A stretch of 64,000 nt of DNA from CAWEYO01 sp963813315 (GTDB lineage Bacteria; Pseudomonadota; Alphaproteobacteria; Rhizobiales; Rhizobiaceae): assembly GCA_963813315.1 (NCBI GenBank), contig CAWEYO010000025.1:1-64000 (forward strand), given 5' to 3'. The translations under genes were made by a program, and so were the position numbers. Below, one piece after another: positions 29,331 through 39,651 of this stretch. The notes under the pieces were generated by a model. The model searched no databases. It was not told where the DNA came from and saw only the letters and a list, made by a program, of their open reading frames with translations. Position 1 is the stretch's first letter; every line of letters starts with the position of its first letter.

Positions 29331-29993
29331 TTAGGTTCCTTCCACTCTCTTGAGGGTTCGCCTCACAGTCGTCGCTACCCAAGCGCCGCCACGGGGGGAT
29401 TTGTGTCCAGCCTCATTAAGGCGGGCGGCGATTGCTTCCAGCGTCATACCGGAATCGCGCAAGGGCTTGATGATGCCGATGATCTTATTGGCGGTTGCGT
29501 CTGCCTGGGCTTGCAGAGCGGCGTTGCGGGCATGCAGGCTGCCCCTGTCGCCTCCGAGCTTCACACCGCGTTTCCTGGCGGCTTCAAGAGCGGCCTTGGT
29601 GCGCTTGCTGATGAAGTCTCGCTCTTGCTCGGCAAGGGCGGCATAGATGTGGAGCTGAAACTTGTCGGCGTGGGGCATCGAGGCAACCCTGAATTTCAGC
29701 TTCGGATCATCCATCAACGACGATATGAAACTGACTTTGCGGCTCAGACGATCCAGCTTGGCCACCAACAGCTCCGCACCCGTCTTGCGGGCCAGCGCCA
29801 ACGCCTTCTGGAATTCCGGACGGCCGTTGTCCGCACCAGACCCGGTATCCTGAAATTCGGCAATGACCTCCCAGGGAACGTCTGAATACTGGTTCAGGAA
29901 AATATCGATGTCGCGCTTTTGCGCTTCGAGACCGAGACCCGACTTACGCTGCTCTGCGGTCGAAACTCGGACATATGTGATGTAGCGTCTCAA
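29331..29993 (-). CDS. Serine recombinase (resolvase/invertase family)
   Basis: 220 residues. The catalytic Ser is in YVRVSTAEQRKSGLGLEAQK near residue 10; the resolvase domain has the Arg motif LVAKLDRLSRKVSFI and ALAEQERDFISKRTKAALEA. A C-terminal helix-turn-helix follows (GMTLEAIAARLNEAGHKSPR, then GAWVATTVRRTLKR). The size is that of a resolvase or small IS607/plasmid-type recombinase, not a large phage integrase. It is intact and marks one side of the presumed integrated element (29-36 kb). Confidence 0.9.
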   Translation of the reverse strand: MRRYITYVRVSTAEQRKSGLGLEAQKRDIDIFLNQYSDVPWEVIAEFQDTGSGADNGRPEFQKALALARKTGAELLVAKLDRLSRKVSFISSLMDDPKLKFRVASMPHADKFQLHIYAALAEQERDFISKRTKAALEAARKRGVKLGGDRGSLHARNAALQAQADATANKIIGIIKPLRDSGMTLEAIAARLNEAGHKSPRGGAWVATTVRRTLKRVEGT

Positions 29994-30181
29994 AATAGTG
30001 CTTCCGATTGTCGTCGAAACACCTCATGGCGGAGGAATTGGCAAACGTCAATGATCGTTGTGATTGTCAATTATGAACGGATCGTTCGGGCTTAAAAGAC
30101 GCCGACGTGAGCAGCACCTGTCCGGCACGCTCTGGACCGCGAATCGCGTTCTGCGGCCTCCCAGACGGCAAAGCGACCGTT

Positions 30182-30684
30182 CTACCGGCGGCGCGATGCT
30201 ATGAAGGCATTCCAGTCTATCGGGAACCTGGTATGTTCTTTCAGCTTCTCGATCTGGTCATCGAACTGTTGGGTGTGCTGCTCAAGCCGGGCTTCCATCG
30301 CCTCGATGCGTCGGCTGAAATCCCGGATAAGAGCTCTCGATGGGTTGCTGACGTTTTTCCAGAAGGGTTGCGGAAACCTCAAGCGGCGGTAGCCGCTTTT
30401 CGATCCTGGAGACGTTTCGCTCGACCGGCGCCACGCGCTCTTCAAGCTGCGTGAGGCGGTAGAAAATCGCATTGAGATCCCGCTTGAGCAGGCGATCGTC
30501 ACGGCGGATCTGCTGAGCGGTTTTACGCGCTGGATCCGACGAACTCGCTCAAGACTTCGGAAACGTCTCCTTCGAGCTGATCCTCAACAGCGGCTGGTTT
30601 TTCGACAACGAGCTGTTCCTCAGCAACGCGCTGTTCCTCAGGGGCGAGCTGTTCCTCAACAGTATCGATGATTTGCTCCTTCAT
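30182..30684 (-). pseudogene. Coiled-coil hypothetical protein, frameshifted
   Basis: The N-terminus is acidic and repeats EEQ: MKEQIIDTVEEQLAPEEQRV then AEEQLVVEKPAAVEDQLEGD, encoded by three copies of a GCTGTTCCTCA-type unit on the plus strand. After a shift near 30530 it reads RRDDRLLKRDLNAIFYRLTQ with LEERVAPVERNVSRIEKRLP, and after another near 30350 the end is RRIEAMEARLEQHTQQFDDQ followed by FPIDWNAFIASRRR. Heptad-like spacing suggests a coiled coil. The start shares one base with the stop of the upstream gene (TGATG), so they are coupled. Function unknown. Confidence 0.6.
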
Positions 30685-30983
30685 CACGCAGCCTTACTGT
30701 GGTTCGGATATCCATCCCGGAGCATAGTGTCGATCAGATCGGCATAGCGGGCCCAGACAGCCGGCTCCCAGCGCCGCGGTAATCCATCGAACCAGCCCAT
30801 GGCCCGGCCCACTTCCCATTCCAGCGCATGGCGCTCCCGATGCAGGCCCGCAAGGTCACCGTTCCGCAGGCAGCTAGCGACGATCTCGACGGTTCCGCGA
30901 CGCTGCACCACGCGGCCATAGGTGAGATTGATGTTCGCTTCAGTCAAAGGCAGCGCCATGCGTTCACCCTCGATTTTGACCAT
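30684..30983 (-). CDS. Hypothetical protein of the integrated element
   Basis: 99 residues, soluble: EANINLTYGRVVQRRGTVEI, then LHRERHALEWEVGRAMGWFD and WARYADLIDTMLRDGYPNHS. I know no family. An internal ATG (30959) starting MALPLTEAN is an alternative start. Its stop overlaps the ATG of the coiled-coil gene by one base, so the two form an operon. Confidence 0.6.
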   Translation of the reverse strand: MVKIEGERMALPLTEANINLTYGRVVQRRGTVEIVASCLRNGDLAGLHRERHALEWEVGRAMGWFDGLPRRWEPAVWARYADLIDTMLRDGYPNHSKAA

Positions 30984-31575
30984 CTGATCAAATTATAGCA
31001 CGGGAACGGGCAAAAAGGTTTCAATCCACATCCCTGTTTCAATCCGCCTTCGAAAGGACGACCGGTCGGGTCTTGACCGCACCAGGGCGGGAGCGTGTTC
31101 CAGCCATGAAAACCAGGGGCGGGGTGGGGTCAGGAAAGCGGCAGTGCGGTCGAAAAACTCGGGGTTGGCTTAATACCAGGGCCCCAAGGGTGATCCTTAT
31201 GTTTTCTTTATGCGCCTCTGTTTCCGTCCTCCCCGATCCACGTGGCAGCTTTCCGCCGCAATCATCAAACTGGATTCCATAACCTTTCAGCCACTGGAAC
31301 CTTTGACTTTTCAACCTAAGCACGTATCATGTATCATGTTAACGCTGTAGCTGCATTTCGCGAAAATCGCCCATACGCGCGCGAATGTAAAAACAAAAAT
31401 GACTTATAAAGAGAGAGACAAAAATGAATCTACGTCCGCGTACGCATGGGAGATTTTCGCGAAATACAACCTAACTATGTATTTTTCCCTTCCGTTCCCA
31501 ACTTCACTAGAAAGACGCAATTTGAAGCAGATTCACTTAAGAATGCTACAGCCATCCACAAAATGCCCCTGGTTG
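30984..31575. other. Intergenic region with a possible origin
   Basis: 590 bp between the primase-like gene (ending 31576) and the two small genes. It holds the direct repeat TATCATG-TATCATG at 31325-31338 and the 29-bp inverted repeat at 31355-31465. Long open frames here lack ribosome sites and recognisable sequence. Confidence 0.5.
31355..31465. repeat. 29-bp inverted repeat with palindromic cores
   Basis: Arms at 31355-31383 and 31437-31465 match in 25 of 29 positions when one is reversed. Each arm begins or ends with ATTTCGCGAAAATC, which contains the perfect palindrome TTTCGCGAAA. A 53-bp purine-rich spacer separates them. Such an arrangement beside a Prim-Pol replication gene could be an origin or an operator pair; this is inference. 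Confidence 0.65.
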
Positions 31576-34500
31576 CTAAATTTTCTGCATTCTGCGCTTC
31601 TGCTCCGCGGCCTTGCGAATTTTCAGCCGCACTTCGGCGCGCCGCGCCTTCTCCTTCACCGCGTGATCGGCGAAGCGACCGTCGAATAGCAGCGGGTTCA
31701 GCTTCCACTGCAGCGGCCCGCGATGATCCGGCAGCCGGCCTTCATCCGGCTGGCACCACTCGTACTGGGCAAGGAACGTCATCGCCGCGATGTTGCGGGC
31801 GGCTTCCGTCGCCGGCTGGTTTTCACTGAGTGCCAGACCCCACCTGGTGGCGCGTGATGACGCCTGTCTTCCGACACTTGATAGCAGCGCCCTCATTGGC
31901 CAGCAGGAATCCGGCAATGCGGCGGGCGTCGTCCGCGGCGGCGCCGAGACCAATATTCCTTTCGTAGAAGCGAAGCGCATGCATCAGCAGCCAGTGCACC
32001 AGCTTGATGCAGCGCCGCGCCGTGTCGACCGAAACCTGCTCCGCTTCCGGCGCGCCTTGGGTTTCCCGCCATCGCTCCACCACATGCATGAGAAGCAGCA
32101 GACTCGCTGAGAATCCCGGCCATTTGCTCAGGTGGTTGACCCACGCCGACGGACAGCCCCGGCAACCCGGCGAGGTCCTGGATCTCCTGGTGCAGTGCCG
32201 ACCACTCACGATCGGCGCCCTCGGAAAGCTGGATCACCGGATGCGTGGAGGGCGTCTCCATCCGGAGCAGCTTCTCCCGTTCTGCTGCTCTGTTTCTCTG
32301 GCGCCTTCGTCTCCGTGTTGATGTCGTCGACAGTCAACCAGCAGGAATTCGCCACCGGGTCCTGGCTGATGCAGGCTGGCGATTTCGCGGACAATCTCTC
32401 CCAGTCGTCGCCGGCTTCCTGTCGGCGCCTGCCGCGACGCCGGGCGCGGTCCGCCGCCATTGACGGGAATGAACCGCTGCAGCATGCCGTCCACCTGAAG
32501 CTCCGGCGCCATCTCCCGAATCTTGTCGTCCTGGATGCCGGCAAGGATCGATGCGCCCCAGTAGCGCGATATTCGTTGCGCCGGCGCCGACGCGGTCGAT
32601 CGAGTGGATTCCGCCGTCGGCCAGCTTCAGGAGATCGCCGCGGTCGCCGCCCTTGGTTCGTCTTGTATGCATCCATCTGATAGATCAGCGCCGTCAGCTC
32701 GGTCTGCCGGATCAGCACCCCGTAAGGGTTGTCCTTCAGGATCAATCGCAACGCTTCGACGGTGAAATTCTCGGTGACACAGCGGCGGATCGGCGTTTCG
32801 ATGCGACGCCCGCATTCTTGCCCAGCTTTTTCTGCCGGGCCTCCAGGACCTTGCGGGTCGCCAAATCCTGCAGGAGCCACTCCCGGTCAAGCCGGGTCAG
32901 CGGCTCGTCATCGCGTTGATGACGGGTGACTTCTTGCCGCCAGGCGGCGTCGAAATCAGGCCCCAGAATATGCACGGCACTTTCCACGTCGGGTCCTCGG
33001 GGTGCGCGGCTGGATTCGCCATTTGCGCCGATGGCCGCCGCCAGCGTCGCCAGGCCGGCGACGATGGTCATGGCCGGCGAGACCCCCATGCGTGACGCGA
33101 CATCATGCGCGTAATCGTGCAGCACCGGCGGCAGCACTCCCTCTCGATATCCTGCAAAGGGGCATCGTCGCCGTCGCCGAACAGGTCCTTGGGCGCCGGC
33201 CAGTCGCCCGCCGCTGTCTCCTCTGTGTCGTTATCGTTCGCGGCTGCTTCGCGCACCCGCTTCATCTCGGCGTCGATCAGCGCCTCGACATCCACACCCT
33301 GCTGCTCCCACGCTACCTTCCATGCTGAAAACTGTGTCGGCATGACCGCCCGGAGCGCCGGCAGCAGTGGTTCCTGCTGGCGCACCGTGTCAGGGCCCCA
33401 TTGCGACGGATCCCACACCGGCTCGTCCGGGATGATGATCCAGTGCGAGGCCCACGCCTCGCGCAGCCGTTCCCACGCAAGCCCGAGCAGACGCGCCAGA
33501 GCCGGCAAGGCGGATGACCATGTCGCTTCCGCCGGGAAAGGGGCCATCGCCATCCTCGTCCGACAGGAGCCTCGCCAGCCAGTTCAACGCCTGCGCTTCG
33601 GTAGGGCGGCGCACATGATCGTTGACGACGCGCCAGTATTCGCCCTCCCCGTCATCCCGTTCATACTCCATCGGCCAATCGGCCATGAGCTCGGCCCTCA
33701 TCATCGATCGTGCAGAACTCGCACAGGAACGGATACGGGTGTGTGAGCGTGCTTCGATCCGTAGTCGAATATGCCGTCCGGATAGAAGGCAATCGACTCT
33801 TCCAGATTGCGTGCCAGATCTTCGAGGTAGGTCCGTGTCTCCCCTGCATTGCCGGTAGGGTGGTGTGTAAAGTTGATCTCATCGAGCCACGCATCCCGTC
33901 GCCGCATGAGTTCCCCGAGCACCGCGCCCCCCTCGTCGAACGGCTCGTGCCGCTCTCTTGCTCTGGCCCGGCCCCCCTGGCTCACGGAGATGATGCCGCC
34001 CAGCCGCTTCCACCAGTTCGGCGATTTCGAGCCACAGGTCATCGATTGCCGCACCGTCCAGCACCGGCAGGTCCGCAAACGGGTAGTCAGCCAGTGTCGT
34101 GATGACTTCGGCGCCTGATTTGTGATGCGCCGCGACCACGACCTGCTGGCCCTCGGCCATCAGCTCGATGCCGCTGTCCTCACCCTTCAGCGTGAATTTG
34201 AGACTGCGCTTGAACGTCGTATCCGCTGCGCGAAAGAAAACCATGAACGAATTGGAATTGTCGCGGGTGCGGATCGGCAGGGCGTCTACTCCGACGCCCC
34301 CCTTCGGGCGACGCCTTCATGATGTCGAGGCTCAGATCGCTCTGGGTCGACGCAGCCTCTCCTTCGATGGCATAGAAATCCAGGTCGAGGGCGACGACCT
34401 GGCCGCAGCGCAGCCCCAGCCCGGCACGCGGCGCCGGCTTCAGTCGTTCGACGTCCGCGTCCGACATCCGGTACTTCTGCCACTTCGCGCTGAAAGCGCC

Positions 34501-34682
34501 ACCGCCTGTTACTGAAAGGCGCCTGGCTCCTTGCCGGTGCTGACCCGCTTGCCGATTGGCTCGTGCGGCGGAACGAGCATCAACAGGAAGTCGCCGTAGC
34601 CGGCGGCGCGCAGGCTATCCACATTGCGGGCGAAGGGAGAACGTTCAGGCGGCTCTTTGCGTCTGGAGCTGGCCTCGGCCAT
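31576..34682 (-). pseudogene. Prim-Pol / DUF3987 primase-helicase, multiply frameshifted
   Basis: Joined frames give about 1,035 residues. N-terminal bifunctional primase-polymerase part: NVDSLRAAGYGDFLLMLVPP, PAPRAGLGLRCGQVVALDLD (catalytic Asp pair DLDF), and the later stretch RTRDNSNSFMVFFRAADTTF with KGEDSGIELMAEGQQVVVAA. C-terminal DUF3987 part: MLPPVLHDYAHDVASRMGVS, then WLLQDLATRKVLEARQKKLG, and an end EARNIAAMT-like region with FDGRFADHAVKEKARRAEVR. Start ATG 34682 follows GAGGAAC. Seven or more frame changes (for example after GAF near 34512, and near 34310, 33960, 33560, 33120 and 32830). It is the replication module expected of a satellite-like or plasmid-like element. Confidence 0.7.
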
Positions 34683-34730
34683 GGTCCGGTTCCTCAGGGG
34701 GATGCGGCCCTATCATTGCAATGGAGGCGC

Positions 34731-35530
34731 CTATCCTATTCTCTCATCGACTGGGCGGCTCACGAGAAGAGGGCCGTTTTCAGACCGATTTACGAAAAGG
34801 TCGGCCTCGGCGAACACCGGCTCCAGTTCGGTGAGGGCGGCTACGAGGGCAGCCGGGCCGGTAGGCCAGTCCGTTGCATTTTCACGAAACCGGTAGAGGA
34901 GAAAGAGCATCTCCTCAGCTGGTCCAGCCCAATCATAGCGCGTGGCCATCATCCGCCAAACGGCCCTTGCGAGCGGCCAGCTGTATCCGAGCAATCTCTG
35001 TGACGGTGTCCAGAAATCGTAAGTCACGTTCCTGAGATCCTCTGCCCATTCGATCTCGGATTTGATCCAATCCTTCAGCGTGAGCGGAGGATCGTTGAAG
35101 GCATTGGTAAATTCATCTCTGATGACAAAACCATTCGGCGCCAGAACCGCCCACCGATCACCTATCGGCAAGCCAGGTATCAGCGGCGAAACATAATCAT
35201 CGCGGTCGACCTTCCAGGCAATTACCGGCGTCTTCAGGATGCTCGTGCGGTCGAAGGTGCCGTTCGGCAGAGGTATCAGGTCGATGAGAAACACGCCCGG
35301 CAGTGCCGGGATGACGCCTTCCTTAATTGCCGTGCTCGAGAACAAGATCTTCAGATCGTTTCGCGTTGTGACGTTCCCGGTACGGATAAGACCGCGCAGC
35401 AGTCTCCTTGCCTTGTCATCGCCGCGAACAGGGGTGTTGGCGAGGGATTCCTGTTCGGTGCTGTCGAATTCTTGATTTCATGAAGGATGGCGGCCTGGCG
35501 CCGCACAAGATCATCGACGTGAGTTGTCAT
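34731..35530 (-). pseudogene. Hypothetical protein of the integrated element, frameshifted
   Basis: About 265 residues when joined. N-terminus MTTHVDDLVRRQAAILHEIK; shifts near 35460 and 35385 lead through ARRLLRGLIRTGNVTTRNDL into a 204-residue open part (LPGVFLIDLIPLPNGTFDRT, then PLIPGLPIGDRWAVLAPNGF and LGYSWPLARAVWRMMATRYD). The start overlaps the AlpA stop (ATGA), so the pair is co-translated. No family recognised; position between alpA and a Prim-Pol gene is typical of satellite elements. Confidence 0.6.
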
Positions 35531-35766
35531 CGCCTTCTCTTTTTATCCAGGCTGTGTGAAATAGGCAGCGGACTAGGGTGTTTGCTGGGCGGTAGGCTTG
35601 TCTCGGCAAGCCTCTCCATTGCCGCGGTGAACTCGTCCTCCCGCAGGGGACGTCCCGGTGCATTGACCGATTGAGGGAGCAAGCCGTTCTTCTGCATTCT
35701 CCAGAATGTGGATGGTGAAATGCCGCCGATACGCTCTCTGGCTTCCTTTCGCGATATGAAACGCAT
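35527..35766 (-). CDS. AlpA/Cox-like helix-turn-helix regulator
   Basis: 79 residues. MRFISRKEARERIGGISPST then FWRMQKNGLLPQSVNAPGRP is the MerR-like helix-turn-helix of the AlpA family, which control excision or element gene expression. The remaining basic tail (SLDKKRRR) is normal. ATG at 35766 gives the usual N-terminus. It is first in the gene string running away from the tRNA-Lys, and two direct repeats lie upstream that it may bind. Confidence 0.8.
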   Translation of the reverse strand: MRFISRKEARERIGGISPSTFWRMQKNGLLPQSVNAPGRPLREDEFTAAMERLAETSLPPSKHPSPLPISHSLDKKRRR

Positions 35767-35834
35767 TGGCAAACTCCAGTGTTGCCAGAGCATAGCAAGC
35801 TCTTTCGAGCCATGTCATCTGTGTCAAGGGCATA

Positions 35835-35911
35835 AAGTCGTCCGGAAATTCCTGAAATTAGCAGAAATACTCAATGAAATTGTGATATTAATAAGTTGTC
35901 CGGAAATTCCT
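35835..35911. repeat. Two direct repeats upstream of alpA
   Basis: AAGTCGTCCGGAAATTCCT at 35835-35853 and AAGTTGTCCGGAAATTCCT at 35893-35911 differ by one base and are 58 bp apart, about five and a half helix turns. Each contains the palindrome GGAAATTCC. They lie between alpA and the tRNA and are candidates for AlpA or recombinase binding. Confidence 0.65.
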
Positions 35912-36047
35912 CAACGGGCCATTCCGTGAAATCGGCCCTTTCCCCCAAATTTCCCAAAACCTCCCCCATAGCTCCCCCAAAGCCATTTTTCGGCATTTCC
36001 ACGTTTCGACCGGTATCGCTATCTTGTTGTATCTTCTGTGATTTTTT

Positions 36048-36123
36048 TGGTGAGCGCGCCGGGTTTCGAACCCGGGACCTACTGATTAAAAGTCAGTTGC
36101 TCTACCGGCTGAGCTACGCGCTC
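36048..36123 (-). tRNA. tRNA-Lys (anticodon TTT), CCA encoded
   Basis: Reads GAGCGCG at the 5' end, D-loop GTAGCTCAGCCGGTAGAGC, anticodon stem-loop CTGACTTTTAATCAG, T-arm CCGGGTTCGAAACCCGG, and 3' CGCGCTC-A-CCA. The acceptor stem pairs 7/7. The 3' end points toward the integrated element, the usual side for integration. Confidence 0.95.
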
Positions 36124-36160
36124 CCTCGGGCGGCAAGAACCGTCCCCGAAATTGCGGCGG

Positions 36161-36189
36161 AACATAGGGAGACAGGCCGTGCCGGTCAA
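36161..36189 (-). promoter_or_regulatory. Promoter of tRNA-Lys
   Basis: On the minus strand TTGACC and TATGTT are separated by 17 bp (positions 36189-36184 and 36166-36161), a good sigma-70 match. The tRNA 5' end is about 38 bp downstream. Confidence 0.6.
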
Positions 36190-36290
36190 CCGGAAAAACA
36201 AAGGTCCGGCGGGCCTTTTCCGTCGTTCCTCGACCAATGTCGCAGCAAGGCAATGTCGTCCTTTCGAGATGACATCGCAATGCCCCTACT

Positions 36291-37781
36291 CTAACGCGTC
36301 AACGTCCGCCGCACGGCATCGCGCCAACCTGCCAGCTTGCGTGACCGCGATGTCGCATCCATGTTTGGCGCAAAGCGTCTGTCAAGCGCCCAGGTCTTAG
36401 CAAACTCATTCGCATCGGGCCACGTGCCTGCCCGCGAGCCAGCCAGCCACGCCGCGCCAAGCGCAGTCGTCTCCATTACGGTCGGGCGGTCTACCGGCGC
36501 GTCTAGTATGTCAGCCAGTCGCTGCATGGTCCAATCGGAGACGACCATGCCGCCATCGACCCGCAAAACCGTCCTGGCCGAACCCCCCTTCCAGTCTTTT
36601 CTCATGGCGTCGAGCAGGTCGCGGGTCTGAAACGCCACAAACTCAAGCGCGGCGCGTGCGAACTCCGCCGGACCCGAATTGCGAGTCAGACCGAAGATTG
36701 CGCCGCGCGCGTCCGCATCCCAATGCGGGGCGCCAAGCCCGACAAATGCCGGTACGAGGTAGACGTTCTGCTTGTCATCGGCCTTCGCGGCGAGTTCGCC
36801 ACTGTGTTCCGCCTTGTCGATCACCTTGATGCCGTCGCGCAGCCACTGGACGGCAGCGCCCGCGACGAAGATCGAGCCCTCAAGGGCATATGTGGTCTTG
36901 CCATTCAGCCGGTACGCGATGGTTGTCAGCAAGCGGTTCTTCGAGCGGCAGAGATCGCTGCCGGTGTTGAGGATCGCAAAGCAGCCGGTTCCGTAGGTCG
37001 ATTTCATCATGCCCGGCTCGAAACAGGCCTGTCCGATCGTCGCCGCCTGTTGGTCACCGGCGACGCCGAGGATAGGAATCTCCGCTCCGAAAAACGATCT
37101 TTCAGTGACGCCAAAGTCGTCGGCGCAGTCCTTTACGCTCGGAAGCAGCGCCGCCGGAATGCGAAGTACCTCGAGCAGTTCCGCGTCCCACACGTTCCGC
37201 TGAATATTGTAGACGAGCGTCCGAGATGCGTTGGACGCGTCCGTCGCATGCACTTTGCCGCCAGTCAGTCGCCAAATGAGGAAAGAGTCGATCGTGCCGG
37301 CCAGCAACTCACCGCGCTCAGCGCTCCGGCGCGCGCCTTTGACGTGATCAAGCAGCCAGGCGATCTTAGTCCCCGAAAAATAGGGATCCAGCAGCAGCCC
37401 CGTCCTGCGGGTGAATTTGCCTTCCAATCCCTGTTTTTTTAGCTTTTGGCAGAGCGGCGCGGTGCGCCGGTCCTGCCATACTATCGCATTGTGGATCGGC
37501 TCGCCGGTCGCCCTGTCCCAGATGACAACGGTTTCGCGCTGATTGGTGATGCCGATCGCTGAAATATCCGAAGCCGCGCTCCCGCTCTTCTTGATCGCCG
37601 TCCTGCAGGTGGAGATGACGCTTTGCCAGATTTCTTCCGGATCGTGCTCGACCCAGCCGGACGCCGGGTAGTACTGCGTAAATTCCTCATGCGCCGCCGC
37701 CCGGACCGCCTGCTTCCCGTCAAAGAGAATGGCGCGCGTGGAGGTCGTGCCCTGATCGATGGCAAGAACCAAGTCAGACAT
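36291..37781 (-). CDS. glpK: Glycerol kinase
   Basis: 496-residue FGGY-family kinase that makes glycerol 3-phosphate from glycerol and ATP in the cytoplasm. N-terminal LVLAIDQGTTSTRAILFDGK is the phosphate-binding loop; AIGITNQRETVVIWDRATGE and PYFSGTKIAWLLDHVKGARR are glycerol-kinase hallmarks, and the C-terminal FGGY signature 2 region is GMVVSDWTMQRLADILDAPV. Full length for the family (about 500). It is last in the glycerol operon, 78 bp after glpV, so imported glycerol is phosphorylated by the product of the same transcript. Confidence 0.95.
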   Translation of the reverse strand: MSDLVLAIDQGTTSTRAILFDGKQAVRAAAHEEFTQYYPASGWVEHDPEEIWQSVISTCRTAIKKSGSAASDISAIGITNQRETVVIWDRATGEPIHNAIVWQDRRTAPLCQKLKKQGLEGKFTRRTGLLLDPYFSGTKIAWLLDHVKGARRSAERGELLAGTIDSFLIWRLTGGKVHATDASNASRTLVYNIQRNVWDAELLEVLRIPAALLPSVKDCADDFGVTERSFFGAEIPILGVAGDQQAATIGQACFEPGMMKSTYGTGCFAILNTGSDLCRSKNRLLTTIAYRLNGKTTYALEGSIFVAGAAVQWLRDGIKVIDKAEHSGELAAKADDKQNVYLVPAFVGLGAPHWDADARGAIFGLTRNSGPAEFARAALEFVAFQTRDLLDAMRKDWKGGSARTVLRVDGGMVVSDWTMQRLADILDAPVDRPTVMETTALGAAWLAGSRAGTWPDANEFAKTWALDRRFAPNMDATSRSRKLAGWRDAVRRTLTR

Positions 37782-37858
37782 ATGTCACCGGCTTTGGAGG
37801 AAGGAATGGCCGGGGACAACCCGGCCATGCCTGATGCGTCCATGCTGAAACGCAGAAA

Positions 37859-39599
37859 TTACTTGCTCGTCCAGCGCTTGATCAGCTCTTCATAGACAAT
37901 GGTCTCGCCCTTTGGCTTCTCGTTCTCCAGTTTAGCTTTCGGCCCGTCTGGCTTACCGAGCCATTCGGAAGGATCCTTTTCCTCATTGAGACGCGGACCG
38001 CAGCCGCCATAGACTTGCTTGGCCTCGTCGACCGCCTGCATCCGAGCCATAGTGACATCCATCTCGCCGGCCAGCCGGTCCATCGCTTCCTGGGGAGTGA
38101 AGGCGCCGGAGTTCACGTCGCCGATCTGCTGCCACCAGATTTGTGCGAGTTTGGGATAGTCTGGCACATTGATGCCGGTCGGCGACCAAGCGACGCGGTC
38201 TGGCGACCGGTAAAACTCCACCCAGCCGCCCAGTTTCGGCGCGCGCTCGGTGAAGGATTCATGCCGGATCGTCGAGTCGCGGATGACCGTAAGACCGACA
38301 TGGGTTTTCTTGACGTCCACCGTCTTGGACACCACGAACTGTGCATAGAGCCATGCGGCCTTGGCCCGGTCGGTCGGTGTCGATTTCAGTATCGTCCATG
38401 AGCCCACGTCCTGATAACCGATCTTTTGACCTTCCTTCCAATACGGGCCGTGAGGGGACGGCGCCATCTTCCACAGCAGATTGCCCTGCATCATCGACGG
38501 TATTGTTACCTTCCGCCTTGGGCTTCACCATCGTCGGCATAAACGATGTGTACCAGAAGATCTGCTGGGCGACATTGCCGGTGCTGAGTGCTGGAAGCGA
38601 CTGATAAAAGTCAAGGTCGGCAGCGCCGGGAGGCGCGTACTTGCGCAGCCACTCGTCCCACTTGGCAATGGCATAAACAGAAGCTGGACCGTTTGCTTCG
38701 CCGCCGCGAGAGACTGAAGAACCGAGCGGGTTGCAGGACCCTTTCTCCATGCGAATGCCCCATTCGTCGATCGGCACGCCGTTCGGTTCGCCGGGGCTGC
38801 CGGTACCGGCCATGGAAAGCCACGCATCGGTCATGCGCCAACCAAGGTCGGGTGCGCGCTTGCCATAGTCCATGTGTCCGTAGACGCGCACGCCGTCGAT
38901 CTCCTTCACGTCGTTGGTGAAGAAATCGGCGATGTCCTCATACGCCGACCAGTTGACCGGAACGCCCAGCTCGTAGCCGTATTTCGCTTTGAATTTCTCC
39001 TTCAGTTCCGGCTTGTCGAACCAGTCCTTGCGGAACCAGTAGAGGTTGGCAAATTGCTGATCCGGGAGCTGGTAGAGTTTTCCGTCCGGACCAGTCGTGA
39101 ATTTGATGCCTATGAAGTCGTCTAAATCGAGCATTGGATTCGTGACGTCCTTGCCCTCGCCTGCCATCCAATCGGTCAAATTTACTGCGAGTTGGAGACG
39201 TGAATGCGTTCCGATCAAATCGGAGTCATTGACATAGGCATCGTACAGGTTGCGGTTCGTCTGCATCTGGGTCTGGACCGCCTGAACAACCTCGCCTTCG
39301 CCCAGCTCCTGGTGGTTCACCTTGATGCCTGTGATCTCCTCGAAGGCCTTGGTAAGAACCTGGGATTCATAGTCGTGCGTCCCAAGCGGACCTTCTGAAA
39401 GAACGTTGATCTCCATGCCCGCGAAGGGCTTGGCTGCGTTGATGAACCATTCCATCTCCTTGAGCTGTTCTTCCTTCGACAGCGTCGAGGGTTGGAATTC
39501 CTCGTTCACCCATTTCTCGGCGGCCGCCATGTCCGCCCATGATGAGGTCGGCGCCATCAGGGCGAATGCTGCGACGCTTCCTAACAGAATACTCCTCAT
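37859..39599 (-). pseudogene. glpV: Glycerol ABC transporter substrate-binding protein (GlpV), one frameshift
   Basis: About 580 residues when joined. The signal peptide MRSILLGSVAAFALMAPTSS is followed by the mature part with EEFQPSTLSKEEQLKEMEWF, LSEGPLGTHDYESQVLTKAF and LPDQQFANLYWFRKDWFDKP. After a shift near 38486 (in the codons for VDD-QGNLLW) the rest continues as KMAPSPHGPYWKEGQKIGYQ to the end EELIKRWTSK. It corresponds to GlpV of the Rhizobium leguminosarum glycerol transporter. The frameshift lies in an otherwise intact operon, so it may be a base-calling error. The strong site GGGAGGAA precedes the start. Confidence 0.85.
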
Positions 39600-39651
39600 T
39601 TCATTCCTCCCATTGATTACCCCCGGCCGGCGGCCGGCTTCCTCCAAGGTC

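Noticed and set aside
31039..31323. 94-codon frame on the minus strand
   Set aside because: GTG start without a ribosome site, no family similarity, and it lies in a region dominated by repeats.
36048..36123. tRNA-Lys 3' end as an attachment site with a partner copy
   Set aside because: No second copy of the T-arm or acceptor sequence was found in the window, so an att pair cannot be claimed.
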